Shown one piece after another: positions 45,694 to 54,293 of a stretch of 64,000 nt of DNA. The DNA is from Candidatus Onthocola gallistercoris. Its GTDB lineage: Bacteria; Bacillota; Clostridia; Lachnospirales; Lachnospiraceae. Position 1 is the stretch's first letter; each line of letters begins with the position of its first letter. A program made the translations under genes and the position numbers. The DNA is taken from NCBI GenBank assembly GCA_018715345.1, contig DVLT01000001.1, positions 1 through 64,000 of the forward strand, given 5' to 3'. The notes under the pieces are model-generated. The model was not told where the DNA came from. It ran no database searches and worked only from the letters and a program-made list of their open reading frames with translations.

Positions 45694-46530
45694 GTGGTTA
45701 GTATGGGTTTGAGTCTTTTTGTGCTTGGTATGGCCGTCATCTGTTTGCTGGCGGCGCCGGCCATGGTATGGGGCCGGAAGGTTAAGGTCTCAAGACAGAT
45801 CGTCATCTATGGACTGCCGGCGGCCATGCTCCTTACCATTCTGACGTTGTGGCTTGGCCGGGGAGAACTGGATCGTTTTTTTATCCATGAAATCGTTCTT
45901 TCCTTCGGCCTGGCGCCCGTGGTGGCTGTCGGAACGGTCTTGGGATTGGCTTTCTGGGCGGCTGCCGGAGCCGTCTTTGCTGCTTTCTGTCCCGGAAAGC
46001 CGGCCTTCTTACTGGCGGCATGTCTTGGACTTGCGGGAACCGGAATAAGTTTTTTTGAATTTCTGCTCAGCGTCAGAGCCGGAGCTTTAGCCGGCTGCTG
46101 CTGTTATGCGCTGGTTTGGTTGCTGGGATGCATGGGACTGGCCCTTCCCCGGAAGAAGGTTATGCCGGATCCGGGGACAGCAGAGACGGGAACGGTCATG
46201 CAGGAAAGGGTTTTGCCGGCCGGTTTTCTATTGCTTTTGTCAGAACCTTTTAAAGGCGGAAAACTTCCCGTTCCGGCGGGAGAAGAACTGCGCATGGGCC
46301 GGGATGCGGCATACTGCCATCTGATCATGGATCTGCCGGAAATGCCTCCGTGCCTTTGCGGAGTGCGGTGGCTGGAGCAGAGGAATACCTATCTGATCAC
46401 CTGTTATGCCGATGACGGGCTTTTATATGAAGACGGACAGCCCTTGCCGGTAAACTGCAGTGTGGAGGCAAAGCCGGGTCAGACCTTCTTTTGCGGACCG
46501 ACGGGACAAGCCCTGTTCCAGACAGGATGA
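45694..46530 (+). CDS. Second multi-pass membrane protein with degenerate FHA-like tail
   Basis: A 278-residue protein with five or six hydrophobic segments (about 1-160) and a cytoplasmic FHA-like domain (about 180-278). MGRDAAYCH preserves the GR of FHA domains, but the SRxH position reads PPCLCGV, so phosphopeptide binding is doubtful. It starts at GTG 45694 with AGAGAGGA upstream and lies between the two kinases, 39 nt after the first and 15 nt before the second. Architecture matches 34629-35750. It may be a partner that places the kinases in the membrane. Not recognised as a known family. Confidence 0.72.
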   Translation: MVSMGLSLFVLGMAVICLLAAPAMVWGRKVKVSRQIVIYGLPAAMLLTILTLWLGRGELDRFFIHEIVLSFGLAPVVAVGTVLGLAFWAAAGAVFAAFCPGKPAFLLAACLGLAGTGISFFEFLLSVRAGALAGCCCYALVWLLGCMGLALPRKKVMPDPGTAETGTVMQERVLPAGFLLLLSEPFKGGKLPVPAGEELRMGRDAAYCHLIMDLPEMPPCLCGVRWLEQRNTYLITCYADDGLLYEDGQPLPVNCSVEAKPGQTFFCGPTGQALFQTG

Positions 46531-46545
46531 AAGGAGGAAAATCCC

Positions 46546-48081
46546 ATGATCGATGTGAAACATCTTTGCCCGGGATGTATGGAATATTGGGAAGATACGG
46601 AAAGGCCATGCCCTTGCTGCGGATTTTCCTGGAAGACCCCTGCAAAAGCCGGAAGGGAACTGCCCCCATTTACGATCCTGGGAGGCAGATATTTGCTGGG
46701 GAATCGGATTGGAACCGGAGGCTTCGGCATTATTTATATAGCCATGGATCTGGAGACGGAAGAGACGGTGGCAGTGAAGGAATTTTTTCCGGTAAGTTAT
46801 GCAGAGAGGGTCGGCCAGGATGTGACTGCGCTTCCGGGAGAGGACGGCAGGTACTTCAGAGAAGCATTGGGAAGCTTCCGTAAGGAAGCCCGGATTTTAT
46901 CCGGCTTTACCGATGTGGAAAACGTTATCCGGTACAGAGATTATGTTATGGAAAATAAAACCGCATATCTGATCACGGACTATGTGAAAGGGATAGATTT
47001 GGGACAGTATATGAAAATAACCGGAAAAACCTTCTCCCAGGAGGAAGTCCTTGATCTGATGCATCCGATCCTGATGGCGGTGGATACTTTGCACAGCCGG
47101 CATGTGCTCCATCGGGACGTGAGTCCGGAAAACCTGATTCTGTCGCCGGAAGGGCGTCTGACTTTGATCGACTTCGGCGGGGCAAGGGAATATGATCCGG
47201 AAGATACAAGGAATCTGACGGTGATACTGAAACATGGCTATGCGCCGGATGAACAATATCATTCCGGAAGCAGGCAGGGGCCTTGGACAGATCTTTACGC
47301 CTGCTGCGCCGTCATGTATCAGATGATCAGCGGGATACTGCCCCAGGACGGGGCAGACAGGAGGATAAAAGATGATCTGCTCCCTCTGGATGAGATCGGA
47401 GGGCTGACGGTCACAGAAACTTTTGCCCGGGCCATTGAAAAGGGCATGACGATCCACGCTCCGGACAGATATCTGTCCATCAGCAGGCTGATGGCAGACA
47501 TCTGTCCGGAGGATCCGAATGCCGGGAAAACGGAAAGCAGGCCTGAAACATATAAGTCGGAACCGGCCGGAACGGCTGAGAAAAGGACGGGCTCTTCAGA
47601 GGGGCTTTCTGACCTTCAGCCTTATCGGGGGCCGGAGTCCGGCAAAGGGGAGGCGCATCGGGCTGCCAAAGCTTTGGCGGAAGGTGCGGATAAAAAAGAA
47701 ACAGGACATTCGCATACGTTTTATAAATGGCTGAAGTATCTGATACCGGCAGCCCTTATCCTTACAGGGCTGATCATCTTCTTTTCTGTCACTGAAAAAC
47801 AACCGGATCAAACCGGTACGACAGAAAAAGCGGCAACGGGCAATATGGATCAAACAGTGGAAGGAACGGCGGAAGACAGCACGGATGCGGTAATCGTTCC
47901 CGATGTGACCGGACAGTCCCTTGCTTATGCGGAGGAAACCATGCGGAAAGCCGGATTCGATGTGGCAAAAGTATCCTATGAATATTCGGACACGGTATCC
48001 TATGGAGATGTGATCGGTTATCAGTTGGATATGGAAGGAATGAGAGTACAGATCCTGGTCAGCAATGGCCGGCAGCAGTAA
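46546..48081 (+). CDS. Transmembrane Ser/Thr kinase with four-Cys N-terminus and one PASTA domain
   Basis: Kinase of 511 residues. C8, C11, C22 and C25 repeat the N-terminal module of the first kinase, and the kinase domain has GTGGFG, VAVKEFFP, HRD (189-191) and DFG at the same numbering, so the two are paralogues. A membrane helix lies at about 395-415, then a single PASTA-like domain (about 447-511; VIVPDVTGQSLAYAEE) in place of the large outer part of the other. PASTA domains bind wall precursors. It has AAAGGAGGAAA upstream and is the last gene of the operon, followed by a strong terminator. Confidence 0.9.
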   Translation: MIDVKHLCPGCMEYWEDTERPCPCCGFSWKTPAKAGRELPPFTILGGRYLLGNRIGTGGFGIIYIAMDLETEETVAVKEFFPVSYAERVGQDVTALPGEDGRYFREALGSFRKEARILSGFTDVENVIRYRDYVMENKTAYLITDYVKGIDLGQYMKITGKTFSQEEVLDLMHPILMAVDTLHSRHVLHRDVSPENLILSPEGRLTLIDFGGAREYDPEDTRNLTVILKHGYAPDEQYHSGSRQGPWTDLYACCAVMYQMISGILPQDGADRRIKDDLLPLDEIGGLTVTETFARAIEKGMTIHAPDRYLSISRLMADICPEDPNAGKTESRPETYKSEPAGTAEKRTGSSEGLSDLQPYRGPESGKGEAHRAAKALAEGADKKETGHSHTFYKWLKYLIPAALILTGLIIFFSVTEKQPDQTGTTEKAATGNMDQTVEGTAEDSTDAVIVPDVTGQSLAYAEETMRKAGFDVAKVSYEYSDTVSYGDVIGYQLDMEGMRVQILVSNGRQQ

Positions 48082-48097
48082 AGACAGCATTTAAATC

Positions 48098-48160
48098 ATA
48101 TGCTCCTTTTCAGGCAGCAAATATATTTTGCTTATGGCCTGTAAAGGAGCATATTTTTAT
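48098..48160 (+). terminator. Terminator at the end of the kinase operon
   Basis: A 12-bp outer stem (48098-48109 with 48143-48154) and 5-bp inner stem (48111-48115 with 48137-48141) are followed by TTTTTATTTG. Confidence 0.9.
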
Positions 48161-48227
48161 TTGACAGGATAGTTTTTCAAAATCTGCAGGAGAGTTCTTC
48201 AAACTTCCCTGTGGAATAAAAAGCGGA

Positions 48228-50078
48228 TCATAAGGTTCCCACGCTGACGATCGTGTTGGATACTGCAAACAAGGTGGCGATCAAAGCATTGATAAAGGCG
48301 CCTGTCCATATGGTTCCTGTTTTTTTGAAGAAGAAACGGGAAGTCAGAGCGCATACAGGCAAAATAAACACCAGATTCCAGATCAGCAGAGGCGCCAGGG
48401 AAGATGTGGATCCAAAGGCCCCAAGGGAGGCCAGGAAGCCGGTCTGATACAAAGTAACATAGTCCACTATGCCAAAGATGACCAGGCCGATGGCCGACTG
48501 GATGGCAATGTTGATACAGTTTTTCCATTCGCTGATGCCTTCAATGCGGGTGGACATATTGTACATCAATCCGGTGGCGGCAAAGAAGATCAGATAAGAG
48601 GGCAGGTAGCGAAGGTAAATGGCCCATTTGGCCGGCGTCATCCGACAAAAACTGAGGATCCAAAACCGGAAATCCACTTTGAAAAAGATATCGATGAACC
48701 GGATGAACAGCAGGCAGATGGCAAACAGGGACAAAGCCAGCAACAGTCCGCGTCCCGCTTTTCCTGCAGATACTTTGATTCCCATATTGTCGAAGGAGGC
48801 ACCCTGCTTTTTATAGATCAGTTGATAGCAGGCAAAGAAGATCAGAAGCAGGCAAGCGCCAATGACAACATTCAGGATGAGAAATCCATTCGCATGTTCC
48901 AGTGGAAAGATATTATTGACAAAGGCTCCCAATTTGTTCATGCACAGCAGATAAAGGGCCGGAGCCGGGATCAGTCCGAGAAGGCAAAGGAGTATATAGC
49001 GGCTTTTCTCTTTGGAAGTCCGGATGACAGAATAGGATGAAGGCTCCTTAACGACGATCTTCTGGAAGAATCCAGTGTTTAACAGGAGGCGGCCAAAGGC
49101 GATGGGCAGGCATACGAATAAAAGGAGGGCGATGCCTGTACTGATCTGTTTCCAATACCAGATCTGCTGATCCGGAGCAATGGTCTGGGCGCCGTCACGG
49201 AGGGTAATGTCGAAAAAGTCAACAATGCGGGAGGTGACATCGATGGAGAAGTGAAGTCCGGGATGGGTGGTATCCGCTTCCACGATACATTTGAGCGTAC
49301 CTTCCTTTCCCGCTGAAATGGCGCCGTTTCTGTCCAGGGGCTGGTCATTGCCTGTTTCATACCAGACATCATATTCCGGGGTAAAACCAAATACAGTCCG
49401 GACAATAGGCAATGTATTAAAGTCTTTTCCCTTCAGGGTCGGATAAATGTTGCCGAGAAATTCATCGTGGTCCGCATTGATGACACACATATTTATGGGC
49501 GCTGTCAAAAACGGGGTGGTATCATCCATACCAAGCATAAGAACACCGGCTGGGGCGATCGCCTTGGGAACGATAACGGAAGGGTCGCTTTCATGGGCCG
49601 TCCATGCAGCCTGGGCGGCTAAGGTCAGTCCCATGGCCCCTTTGGAATGTCCCACCATTCCAATATTGTCTGTATCCACAAAGGGGAGTGAACCGATATA
49701 CTGGAGAGCCGCATAGGCACCCTCTCCAATGGCGGCGGATTCATCTTCCGGCGTCCCGGACAGGCCCTGACGATAGGAATCCACTGCCAGGACCACATAA
49801 CCCCGGCGGGATAGTTCGATGGCATTAAGATCCTGCATTTCTGCCGTATTGTTGTTACCGTGGCAGCAGACAATGGCAGGAGCCGGCGATTGGCTGGTGG
49901 CCGTATCGGGGATGTAAAGGAGTCCCCGCTGTAAAGCGCCATCGGAATTGACATACTGGATATCACGTACAGTGACCTGCCCGAAGCTGCTTTGGACTTG
50001 TCCGGCAAAAAAACTGAGCAATAGGATGCAGGCGGATAAAATGAGAGGCAGCAGCCAAAGTTTCCTGGATTTTTTCAT
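48228..50078 (-). CDS. Membrane alpha/beta hydrolase with multi-pass C-terminus
   Basis: A 616-residue membrane protein. A signal anchor (about 7-25) precedes an alpha/beta-hydrolase domain of the dienelactone/acetyl xylan esterase type (about 40-300) with nucleophile S145 in GHSKG and an oxyanion-like CCHGNNN. The C-terminal half has seven or eight hydrophobic segments (about 310-610). The active site should face outward. Substrate unknown. It is divergent from the MarR gene, with shared inverted repeats between them, suggesting MarR control. Confidence 0.78.
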   Translation of the reverse strand: MKKSRKLWLLPLILSACILLLSFFAGQVQSSFGQVTVRDIQYVNSDGALQRGLLYIPDTATSQSPAPAIVCCHGNNNTAEMQDLNAIELSRRGYVVLAVDSYRQGLSGTPEDESAAIGEGAYAALQYIGSLPFVDTDNIGMVGHSKGAMGLTLAAQAAWTAHESDPSVIVPKAIAPAGVLMLGMDDTTPFLTAPINMCVINADHDEFLGNIYPTLKGKDFNTLPIVRTVFGFTPEYDVWYETGNDQPLDRNGAISAGKEGTLKCIVEADTTHPGLHFSIDVTSRIVDFFDITLRDGAQTIAPDQQIWYWKQISTGIALLLFVCLPIAFGRLLLNTGFFQKIVVKEPSSYSVIRTSKEKSRYILLCLLGLIPAPALYLLCMNKLGAFVNNIFPLEHANGFLILNVVIGACLLLIFFACYQLIYKKQGASFDNMGIKVSAGKAGRGLLLALSLFAICLLFIRFIDIFFKVDFRFWILSFCRMTPAKWAIYLRYLPSYLIFFAATGLMYNMSTRIEGISEWKNCINIAIQSAIGLVIFGIVDYVTLYQTGFLASLGAFGSTSSLAPLLIWNLVFILPVCALTSRFFFKKTGTIWTGAFINALIATLFAVSNTIVSVGTL

Positions 50079-50119
50079 AGTAAACCTCCTCTGAAATGAT
50101 AAATGGATTAAGTATCATC

Positions 50120-50164
50120 AGTATATAAATGATTTTTGATATAAATGAAAATAATTTATATACT
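50120..50164 (+). promoter_or_regulatory. Perfect 11-bp inverted repeat between hydrolase and marR
   Basis: AGTATATAAAT (50120-50130) and ATTTATATACT (50154-50164) flank a 23-nt AT-rich centre with a further ATATAAAT. It lies in the 303-nt divergent region (50079-50381), close to the hydrolase start. Candidate MarR operator; the AT-richness means some of the symmetry could be chance. Confidence 0.55.
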
Positions 50165-50381
50165 AAATTAAAATAATTTTAAACTTAAATAAAAATATGC
50201 GCAATAGACAAACAGACGAAAAAAGAGGATAAAAATTGTCTATATTGTTGAAGGAAGAGGCCGGTTGTTGCGGCAAGGGAAAAAATAAGATATAATAACA
50301 ACATTATGTGAGTCCGGAACGCTGAAAGACTGGAAAAGCCGGACCGGAAAATGAGGACCTAAAAAATTGGAGGTTTAAAAG

Positions 50382-50924
50382 TTGGAACTGAAATGGTTTG
50401 GTGAACATCGGAAATTTATAGAGAAACTGATATTATTCGGCAATTCCTATGCGCGTACATATAAGATCGCCTGTCCGAGAACGGAAGGTTTTGATCTGTC
50501 GGCATCGGAGATGCAGGTGATCGAATATTTGCTTGAGAATGAGGAAAACCATCAGAATATGCAGGAGATATCAAAAAGACTGGGGATTTCTGCCAGCAGC
50601 TTCACCAATCTGGTGTTTAAACTGACAAAACTGGGACTCCTGGAAAAATATCATCTGGAAAATAACCGGAAGGCGGTGATCGTCCTTGTAAGCCCTCTTG
50701 GAAGGAAGATCTATGACGATTATGCGAAAGAAGCCTATGAACACTGGATCAGTCAGGTATCAGAAATGCTGAAAGAGGTGCCTAGGGAATATGTGGACAT
50801 TTTTACCGAAGTGCTGGACTATTCTTCAAAAGCGGCCATGTACCCGGTTAACCGGAAAAAAAGCGTAAAGCCGGAGGAGGAAGTAAAACCCCGATTGATG
50901 CCAATGGAGGAGAAGGAACCATAA
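50382..50924 (+). CDS. MarR-family transcription regulator
   Basis: Winged-helix regulator of 180 residues. The DNA-binding core is IEYLLENEENHQNMQEISKR, then SASSFTNLVFKLTKLGLLEK, followed by the wing. TTG 50382 is the start, with TTGGAGG 7 nt upstream. The 30-residue C-terminal tail is Lys/Glu/Pro-rich. It is divergent from the membrane hydrolase gene and probably controls it. Confidence 0.85.
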   Translation: MELKWFGEHRKFIEKLILFGNSYARTYKIACPRTEGFDLSASEMQVIEYLLENEENHQNMQEISKRLGISASSFTNLVFKLTKLGLLEKYHLENNRKAVIVLVSPLGRKIYDDYAKEAYEHWISQVSEMLKEVPREYVDIFTEVLDYSSKAAMYPVNRKKSVKPEEEVKPRLMPMEEKEP

Positions 50925-50944
50925 TATTTTTTTCAAATTAAGAA

Positions 50945-51008
50945 AGAATCCTGCTTTGCGGGATTCTCTGCCGGAACAAAAAAAATCGCCGCTGATATCA
51001 GCGGCGAT
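50945..51008 (-). terminator. Terminator hairpins between marR and the second CNNM gene
   Basis: A 10-bp stem with a TTT loop (50945-50954 with 50958-50967) follows marR but lacks a T-tract. Next to it a perfect 24-nt palindrome (50985-51008) has a run of T on the minus-strand side (complement of 50978-50985), a clear terminator for the minus-strand CNNM gene. Confidence 0.8.
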
Positions 51009-51126
51009 AATATTTTGCGCGATACGCTCGGAAGGCGACCGCCGTGCTTGCACGAGCGGGCATCCGACGGACAGCGGTTATCAAGCGGCTCCACCGCCTG
51101 GATGAACAGATATTTGCCGGAGCCGG
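51009..51126. other. GC-rich intergenic stretch with short palindrome
   Basis: About 118 bases between the palindromic terminator and the CNNM stop. It is GC-richer than the surroundings and includes CGTGCTTGCACG (51040-51051), a 5-bp palindrome with a TT centre, plus GGCGACCGCC. No convincing frame. It looks like a REP-type repetitive tail, but I see only one copy here. Confidence 0.35.
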
Positions 51127-52428
51127 TCAGGCTTCATCCGATGAAGGTTCCAGATAGACATGGATCTTATCGATCCGGTTTTTGTCCATGGCTTCCACAA
51201 CAAAACGGATATGCCCATCCCGGATCTGTTCCCCTTCAGCGGGAATATGCTCCAGGACGTTGATAATATGTCCGGCTATGGAGTCATAGTCATCGGATTC
51301 GATATGACAGCCGAAAGCTTCGTTGATATCTTCCAGCTTTGTGCCGCCGTCCACCATATATTCTCCGTCCCGGAGCTGTATGATCTCATCTTCCTCATCC
51401 ACATCGTATTCATCGCGGATCTCGCCCACGATTTCTTCCAGAAGATCTTCCAGAGTGATGATACCGGACGTGGCGCCGTATTCATCCAGAACAATGGCAA
51501 AATTGAAAGACTCTGTTTTCATCTGCACTAAAAGTTCAGATGTTTTCTGGTATTCATAGGTGAAAAAAGGCTTACGCAGATAGTCGGATATGCGGAAATC
51601 TTCGGGCCGGCCTTCATACGTGAAGAAGTCTTTCAGATTCAAGATCCCGATCACATTGTCTTTGCTCTCTTCATATACCGGCATCCGGCTGTACATATCC
51701 TGTTTAAACGCGTTGAAAACTTCTTTATAGGAAGCAGTGGATGGAACGAAAGAAACATCGATGCGGGGGATCATCACATCTTTGGCCATGGAATCACCGA
51801 AATCCACCACATTGCTGATCATCTCTTTTTCTTCATTTTCAATCACGCCTTCTTCGTGGCTCACATTGATGATGGTACGCAGTTCGCTTTCGGTCATCGT
51901 ACTTTCCCGATCGTCTTTTCGCATACCTAAAAGAAACATGAGTCCATTGGATATGGAATTGATGATAAAGGCGATGGGAGTGAAAAGGATCGTCAGCGCG
52001 TATATGGGATGCACATAAAGGAAGCAAAGCTTCTCCGCCCGGCGGGTGGCCAGATTTTTAGGGGTGACTTCACCAAAGATCAGGATGATCAGTGTCAGTA
52101 TACCGGTGGTGATGCTGACGCCTGTGGCCACTTTATCTCCAATACCCAGATTCGTCAAAAGCCGTGTGACGGCTATGGTCATCAGAGAAGAAGCTGAAAG
52201 ATTGACAATGTTGTTGCCGATCAGTACGGCGCTGAGCAGTTTCTGGGGATTGTCGATCAGTTTACGGATCTTAGAAGCATTCTTACGGCCCTTTTCTTCA
52301 AAGTTCCGGATGCGGATCTTATTGACTGTCATGAAGGCTGTCTCGGCCGATGAGAAAAAGGCAGACAGCATGATCAGGATGACGAGAACAATGAGCTGCA
52401 CCGCCAATGTGGAATCCAAAAAAATCAT
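51127..52428 (-). CDS. Second CNNM/HlyC-type membrane protein
   Basis: Paralogue of the product of 23409-24722, 433 residues with the same order: CNNM domain (about 1-190; FFSSAETAFMTVNKI, FGEVTPKNLATRRAE), CBS pair (about 205-330) and CorC_HlyC domain (about 345-430). The family is associated with Mg/Co homeostasis. No clear ribosome site besides AGGAGAT-like sequence before ATG 52428. Two copies in 30 kb suggests separate roles. Confidence 0.88.
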   Translation of the reverse strand: MIFLDSTLAVQLIVLVILIMLSAFFSSAETAFMTVNKIRIRNFEEKGRKNASKIRKLIDNPQKLLSAVLIGNNIVNLSASSLMTIAVTRLLTNLGIGDKVATGVSITTGILTLIILIFGEVTPKNLATRRAEKLCFLYVHPIYALTILFTPIAFIINSISNGLMFLLGMRKDDRESTMTESELRTIINVSHEEGVIENEEKEMISNVVDFGDSMAKDVMIPRIDVSFVPSTASYKEVFNAFKQDMYSRMPVYEESKDNVIGILNLKDFFTYEGRPEDFRISDYLRKPFFTYEYQKTSELLVQMKTESFNFAIVLDEYGATSGIITLEDLLEEIVGEIRDEYDVDEEDEIIQLRDGEYMVDGGTKLEDINEAFGCHIESDDYDSIAGHIINVLEHIPAEGEQIRDGHIRFVVEAMDKNRIDKIHVYLEPSSDEA

Positions 52429-52512
52429 CTCCTATAAAAAATATTATTGATAAAGATTCTATCTTATGTATATGCAGTTGTCAAGAAATAAGAGGAAATC
52501 TCACTTTTCCCC

Positions 52513-52541
52513 TTGTATTCGGGGAAAAATCATTGTACAAT
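52513..52541 (+). promoter_or_regulatory. SigA-type promoter before the phospholipase C-like gene
   Basis: TTGTAT (52513-52518), a 17-nt spacer and TACAAT (52536-52541). Confidence 0.6.
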
Positions 52542-52585
52542 ATGTTCTAGGTTTGGATGGAGAATCTTTAGGAGGGAGATTTTAT

Positions 52586-53182
52586 ATGAGGAAAAAGACA
52601 CATATGTCATTGGCCCATCATATGCTGACAGATATGCAGGATGATCAGTTCTTTGTATATGGCCGCGCATTCAGGCTGGGCAGTATACTTCCGGATCTGG
52701 TTCCAAGCTTTGTTACAAAAAAACATCAGATTGATACGACTTTTGATATACTGGAAAAAAAGATGCGTAAAGTTGTGGAGGAATATGACGGCAGAAGCCG
52801 TCTTTCCATGATGCGGTGCAAGGATATGGGTGTGATCACCCATTATATTGCCGATTATTTCACATTTCCCCACAATAGAATATTTGCCGGAACCATGCGG
52901 GAGCATATCCGGTATGAAAAAGTGCTGAAATATGCCATGAAGGATTATATGAACAGAGGATATGTGGGACAGCAGCCCATCATACGGGAGCGCCTCACAT
53001 CCGTTGACGATATATGCGCTTTTATCCGCAGATGTCACGAACATTATCTGCAGACGATGGAGGGCAAACATGAAACCGATTGCCTGTACAGCGTGGAAGT
53101 ATGCCGACAGGTGATGGAAGCTATGATGATGCTTTTGTATATGCGGGCGGCGCAGATGTCCCGAATGGTACGGCCTGCCTGA
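52586..53182 (+). CDS. Zinc-dependent phospholipase C-like protein
   Basis: 198 residues of the PF00882 (zinc-dependent phospholipase C) type. Visible metal-ligand candidates are the HMSLAHHML opening, LGSILPDLVPSF, GVITHYIADYFTFPHN and RRCHEHY. There is no signal peptide, so this is a cytoplasmic member, unlike secreted alpha-toxin; it has no toxin C2 domain. Substrate unknown. ATG 52586 has GGAGGGAG upstream; an upstream in-frame start at 52466 has none. Confidence 0.82.
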   Translation: MRKKTHMSLAHHMLTDMQDDQFFVYGRAFRLGSILPDLVPSFVTKKHQIDTTFDILEKKMRKVVEEYDGRSRLSMMRCKDMGVITHYIADYFTFPHNRIFAGTMREHIRYEKVLKYAMKDYMNRGYVGQQPIIRERLTSVDDICAFIRRCHEHYLQTMEGKHETDCLYSVEVCRQVMEAMMMLLYMRAAQMSRMVRPA

Positions 53183-53222
53183 AGCAGACCGTCTTTTGCT
53201 GAAGTAATTTATATTGGCTGAT

Positions 53223-53260
53223 AAAAAGTACTTTAACACAGGATGTTAGAGTACTTTTTC
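53223..53260 (+). terminator. Terminator between the phospholipase-like gene and metN
   Basis: A 16-bp stem (53223-53238 with 53244-53259, one T-G pair), five-base loop and T-run. It lies 20 nt before metN; it could also act as an attenuator for metN, but no antiterminator partner is obvious. Confidence 0.88.
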
Positions 53261-53279
53261 ATTAAGAAGGGGTGAAGAG

Positions 53280-54293
53280 ATGGAACCTATGATAAAACTG
53301 GAACATCTGGATAAGACGTTCGTAAGCAAAAATCAAACGGTATATGCCCTGAAAGATATCAACCTGGAGATCCAAAAGGGAGATATTTTCGGGATCATTG
53401 GCATGAGCGGCGCAGGGAAGAGTACCTTGATCCGCTGTATAAATTTTCTGGAACGGCCCAGCGCCGGCTCCGTTTATATCGAAGGCCGCAATCTGGCCGA
53501 TATGAACGATAAGCAGCTCCGAAAGGAGCGGCAGCAGGTGGCCATGATCTTCCAGCATTTTAATCTGTTGGCCCAGAGAAATGTCCGGAAGAATATCGCG
53601 TTTTCCATGGAGATCGCGGGCATGAAAAAAGAGGATATTGAAAAGCGGATCGATGAACTTCTGGAAATCGTAGATCTGAAGGATCGGCAGAATATGTATC
53701 CCTCCCAGTTGTCCGGCGGTCAGCAGCAAAGGGTGGCCATTGCCCGGGCGCTGGCTACGAATCCCAAGATCATCCTTTGTGATGAGGCGACCAGCGCGCT
53801 GGATCCCACCACTACCCAGTCTATTTTGAAGCTGCTTAGGGAGATCAATCAGAAATTTGGCATCACCATTGTGATCATCACACATGAGATGAGCGTGGTG
53901 GAAAGTATATGCAGCCATGTGGCCATCATTGACAATGGGGAACTGGTCGAAACCGGTACAGTGGAAAAGATCTTCTCCCAGCCGGAGTCCCGTACAGCGA
54001 AAAAGCTCATTTATCAGAAAAATGCAGGCGGAGCCACCGATATCGGGCAAAGATGTATCCGCATCGTATTCGATGGCAAGTCATCATATGAACCGGTGAT
54101 CGCCAATCTGATCATGGAGTGTAAAGTGGCGGTCAATATCATGTTTGCCGATACGAAAGATATTGACGGCAAGGCCTATGGACAGATGATCCTTCAGCTT
54201 CCCGAGGACAGGATGCAGGGAGATAAGGTCATCTATTACCTGAGAAACCAAAATCTGAAAGTGGAGGAGTTGGAGACATATGCTGAGTTCTGA
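53280..54293 (+). CDS. metN: Methionine ABC transporter ATP-binding protein
   Basis: Energizing subunit of the D/L-methionine importer, 337 residues. Walker A GMSGAGKST, signature LSGGQQQRVAIARAL, Walker B IILCDEATSALDP and switch His in IIITHEMSV; the C-terminal NIL domain (about 265-337) binds methionine for feedback inhibition. It overlaps metI by 14 nt. No SAM riboswitch or T-box can fit in the 97-nt upstream gap. Confidence 0.95.
   Translation: MEPMIKLEHLDKTFVSKNQTVYALKDINLEIQKGDIFGIIGMSGAGKSTLIRCINFLERPSAGSVYIEGRNLADMNDKQLRKERQQVAMIFQHFNLLAQRNVRKNIAFSMEIAGMKKEDIEKRIDELLEIVDLKDRQNMYPSQLSGGQQQRVAIARALATNPKIILCDEATSALDPTTTQSILKLLREINQKFGITIVIITHEMSVVESICSHVAIIDNGELVETGTVEKIFSQPESRTAKKLIYQKNAGGATDIGQRCIRIVFDGKSSYEPVIANLIMECKVAVNIMFADTKDIDGKAYGQMILQLPEDRMQGDKVIYYLRNQNLKVEELETYAEF

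Noticed and set aside
32904..48081. Type VII or type VI secretion locus
   Set aside because: FHA, kinase and PP2C genes occur in such loci, but no EssC/FtsK ATPase, WXG100, sheath or Vgr-type gene is present.
53183..53279. SAM riboswitch or T-box before metNIQ
   Set aside because: The gap is 97 nt and is filled by a terminator and ribosome site; no SAM-aptamer elements are visible.
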